Below, in pieces: positions 5,700-6,782 of a DNA stretch of 6,782 nucleotides. A model generated the notes under the pieces. It made no database searches. It worked only from the letters and a program-made list of their open reading frames with translations, and was not told the DNA's origin. Source of the DNA: an uncultured Clostridia bacterium (GTDB lineage Bacteria; Bacillota; Clostridia; Oscillospirales; Acutalibacteraceae); the NCBI GenBank assembly GCA_947565265.1, contig CANOFK010000060.1:1-6782 (forward strand), given 5' to 3'. Numbering within the stretch: position 1 is the stretch's first letter; each line of letters starts with the position of its first letter. The position numbers and the translations under genes were made by a program.

Positions 5700-6002
5700 T
5701 TAAGGGTGGGAGATGAAACGGGCCAGCGCGGCCGCGATCTCCAAGTGGGTGGTATCGTGCTGGGTGCCGGAGAGGCTGCCCTCTTCCAGGCGGGGGTCCC
5801 AGGCGGGGGCGTCCAGCAGGTCGCCGCTGGTGAGGAAGTAGTACAGCTCATAGCCCCTGAAATCGCACACGGCCTGGAGGGCGGCGCATTCCATCTCCAC
5901 CGCGATACAGCCCGCAGCCTTGCGCCGGGCGAAATGGCCCTGGGTTTCCCGGAAGATGGCGTCGGTGGTCCAGGTGCCGCCGGTAACATAGGGGATGCCC
6001 CT
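5700..6002 (-). pseudogene. Nucleoside phosphorylase remnant (C-terminal ~100 residues only)
   Basis: The frame ending at TAA 5702-5700 encodes the C-terminal part of a purine/uridine phosphorylase-type enzyme, which normally has about 250 residues and splits nucleosides with phosphate. Visible are GIPYVTGGTWTTDAIFRET, the conserved nucleoside-binding stretch AVEMECAALQAVC (with Glu-Met-Glu), LTSGDLLDAP and a closing helix HLEIAAALARFI. Upstream of RGIPYV the same frame reads low-complexity basic sequence (KKEKSVRRTARRSR), not family sequence, and beyond that lies the acyl-CoA synthetase gene. The N-terminal half with the phosphate site is therefore absent rather than frameshifted. No ATG with a binding site opens this frame; a GTG at 5900 would give 66 residues without an active site. 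It probably was the first gene of the unit with the acetyltransferase, which starts 17 nt later. A misassembly at about 6003 is the alternative. Confidence 0.75.
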
Positions 6003-6075
6003 CGACCGCCGGGCCGTTCGCCGAACACTTTTTTCTTTTTTGCGGACGCCCTGGGCGGGGTAAACGCCGGGGCGT
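6003..6075. other. Breakpoint-like spacer with A-rich tract and small inverted repeats
   Basis: This 73-bp stretch separates the acyl-CoA synthetase stop from the first recognisable phosphorylase codon. On the minus strand it reads, in order, a GC-rich part, AAAAAAGAAAAAAG (a tandem AAAAAAG pair within 6041-6028) and GTTCGGCGAAC (6026-6016, a 4-bp stem). A further inverted repeat TAAACGCC/GGCGTTTA (6061-6078) overlaps the synthetase stop; it has no following U run on the minus strand. I see no gene in it. Confidence 0.5.
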
Positions 6076-6782
6076 TTATTTGCTTTCCTCCCGCAGCTTT
6101 ACCCGGCGGATTTTCCCGCTGATGGTTTTGGGCAGGTCCTCCCGGAACTCGACGATACGGGGGTATTTATAGGGGGCGGTGTGCTTTTTCACGTAGGCTT
6201 GGATCTCTTTTTTCAACTCGTCGCTGGGCTGGGTGCCCCGGGTGAGCACAATGGTGGCCTTGACCACCTGGCCCCGTACCGGGTCCGGGGCGGCGGTGAC
6301 GGCGCACTCCAGTACATAGGGCAGCTCCATAATGACGCTTTCGATCTCAAAGGGGCCGATGCGGTAGCCGCTGGACTTGATCACGTCGTCGGTACGGCCC
6401 ACATACCAGAAGTAGCCGTCCTCGTCCCGCCAGGCGGTGTCGCCGGTGTGGTACATCCCGTCGTGCCAGGCCTCCCGGGTGAGGTTTTCATCCTGGTAAT
6501 AGCCCAGGAACAGCCCGCAGGGGGCCCCTTTGTCCGTGCGGATGACGATTTCGCCGGTTTCGCCTACCGGGGCGGTTTTGCCGTTGGGCAGCACCACGTC
6601 CACATCATACAGGGGGCTGGGCACGCCCATGGAGCCCACCTTGGGCACGCTGCCCACGGGGTTATAGATGACGCAGGTGGTTTCCGTCTGGCCGAAACCC
6701 TCCATCAGCCGCAGGCCCGTGGCCCGTTTCCACTGCTCGTAGACCTCCGGGTTCAGGGCCTCGCCGGCGGTGGTGGAGTACT
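6076..6782 (-). CDS. AMP-binding acyl-CoA synthetase (medium-chain type), C-terminal part
   Basis: The 5' end lies outside the window; 234 C-terminal residues are visible. The family activates a carboxylic acid with ATP to an acyl-adenylate, then joins it to coenzyme A. In order: [16 protein letters not shown] (2-17), core motif EGFGQTETT (27-35, the YGxTE motif), TGD (112-114) whose Asp binds the ribose, the hinge [17 protein letters not shown] (127-143), and [10 protein letters not shown] (217-226), where Lys223 is the catalytic lysine of the first half-reaction. [13 protein letters not shown] is characteristic of medium-chain (ACSM-like) synthetases rather than of nonribosomal peptide adenylation domains. 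All catalytic residues in the visible part are intact and the stop at 6078-6076 is normal. The acid used cannot be told without the N-terminal pocket. Confidence 0.9.
   Translation of the reverse strand, partial: YSTTAGEALNPEVYEQWKRATGLRLMEGFGQTETTCVIYNPVGSVPKVGSMGVPSPLYDVDVVLPNGKTAPVGETGEIVIRTDKGAPCGLFLGYYQDENLTREAWHDGMYHTGDTAWRDEDGYFWYVGRTDDVIKSSGYRIGPFEIESVIMELPYVLECAVTAAPDPVRGQVVKATIVLTRGTQPSDELKKEIQAYVKKHTAPYKYPRIVEFREDLPKTISGKIRRVKLREESK

Noticed and set aside
4595..6028. 477-codon minus-strand open frame covering the DUF308 gene and everything upstream
   Set aside because: Upstream of 5128 it is a frame-shifted reading of the acetyltransferase and phosphorylase remnant, rich in Pro, Arg and Gly. 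Only the last 177 codons are a real gene.
6061..6078. 18-bp inverted repeat at the acyl-CoA synthetase stop, considered as a terminator
   Set aside because: On the minus strand it is followed by CCCCGCC, not a U run, so there is no support for intrinsic termination.

Overview
The window looks like chromosomal DNA of a GC-rich Firmicute, most likely a gut Clostridia member (Oscillospiraceae/Ruminococcaceae type). This is inferred from strong AGGAGG-type ribosome binding sites, high GC, a SpoVD-like penicillin-binding protein, half-size TauE/SafE proteins and an L-fucose isomerase-like enzyme. Nothing in the sequence fixes the genus.

Layout. (1) Positions 1-1357, minus strand: an L-fucose/L-arabinose isomerase family gene, cut at the window edge, with a good promoter at 1401-1429. 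(2) 1461-1620: a ~160-bp near-palindromic repeat (element A). (3) 1620-1979, minus strand: a 119-residue TSUP (TauE/SafE) half-protein. (4) 2109-3770, plus strand: a class B penicillin-binding protein with all catalytic motifs and a cysteine pair placed as in sporulation protein SpoVD. (5) 3775-4063: two more repeats, a rearranged copy (B) and a 168-bp copy (C) with 14-bp perfect terminal inverted repeats. (6) 4150-4509, plus strand: a second 119-residue TSUP half-protein. (7) 4543-4576: a strong terminator between convergent genes. (8) 4595-6002, minus strand: a tightly spaced unit of a truncated nucleoside phosphorylase remnant, a GNAT acetyltransferase and a six-helix DUF308/HdeD-like membrane protein. 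(9) 6076-6782, minus strand: the C-terminal 234 residues of a medium-chain-type acyl-CoA synthetase.

How the parts relate. The two TSUP halves are each too small for a whole TSUP carrier and resemble its two halves, so they may pair, although a PBP gene and repeats now separate them. Elements A and C are related, lie in the same orientation and flank the TSUP half 1-PBP block. Their tip hairpins differ in sequence but keep pairing, and elements A and B sit directly against stop codons. The phosphorylase remnant ends abruptly near an A-rich tract beside the acyl-CoA synthetase gene, which suggests a deletion or rearrangement there. I see no CRISPR array, tRNA, rRNA, transposase or phage gene. 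The main candidates for something undescribed are the palindromic repeat family and the split TSUP arrangement.
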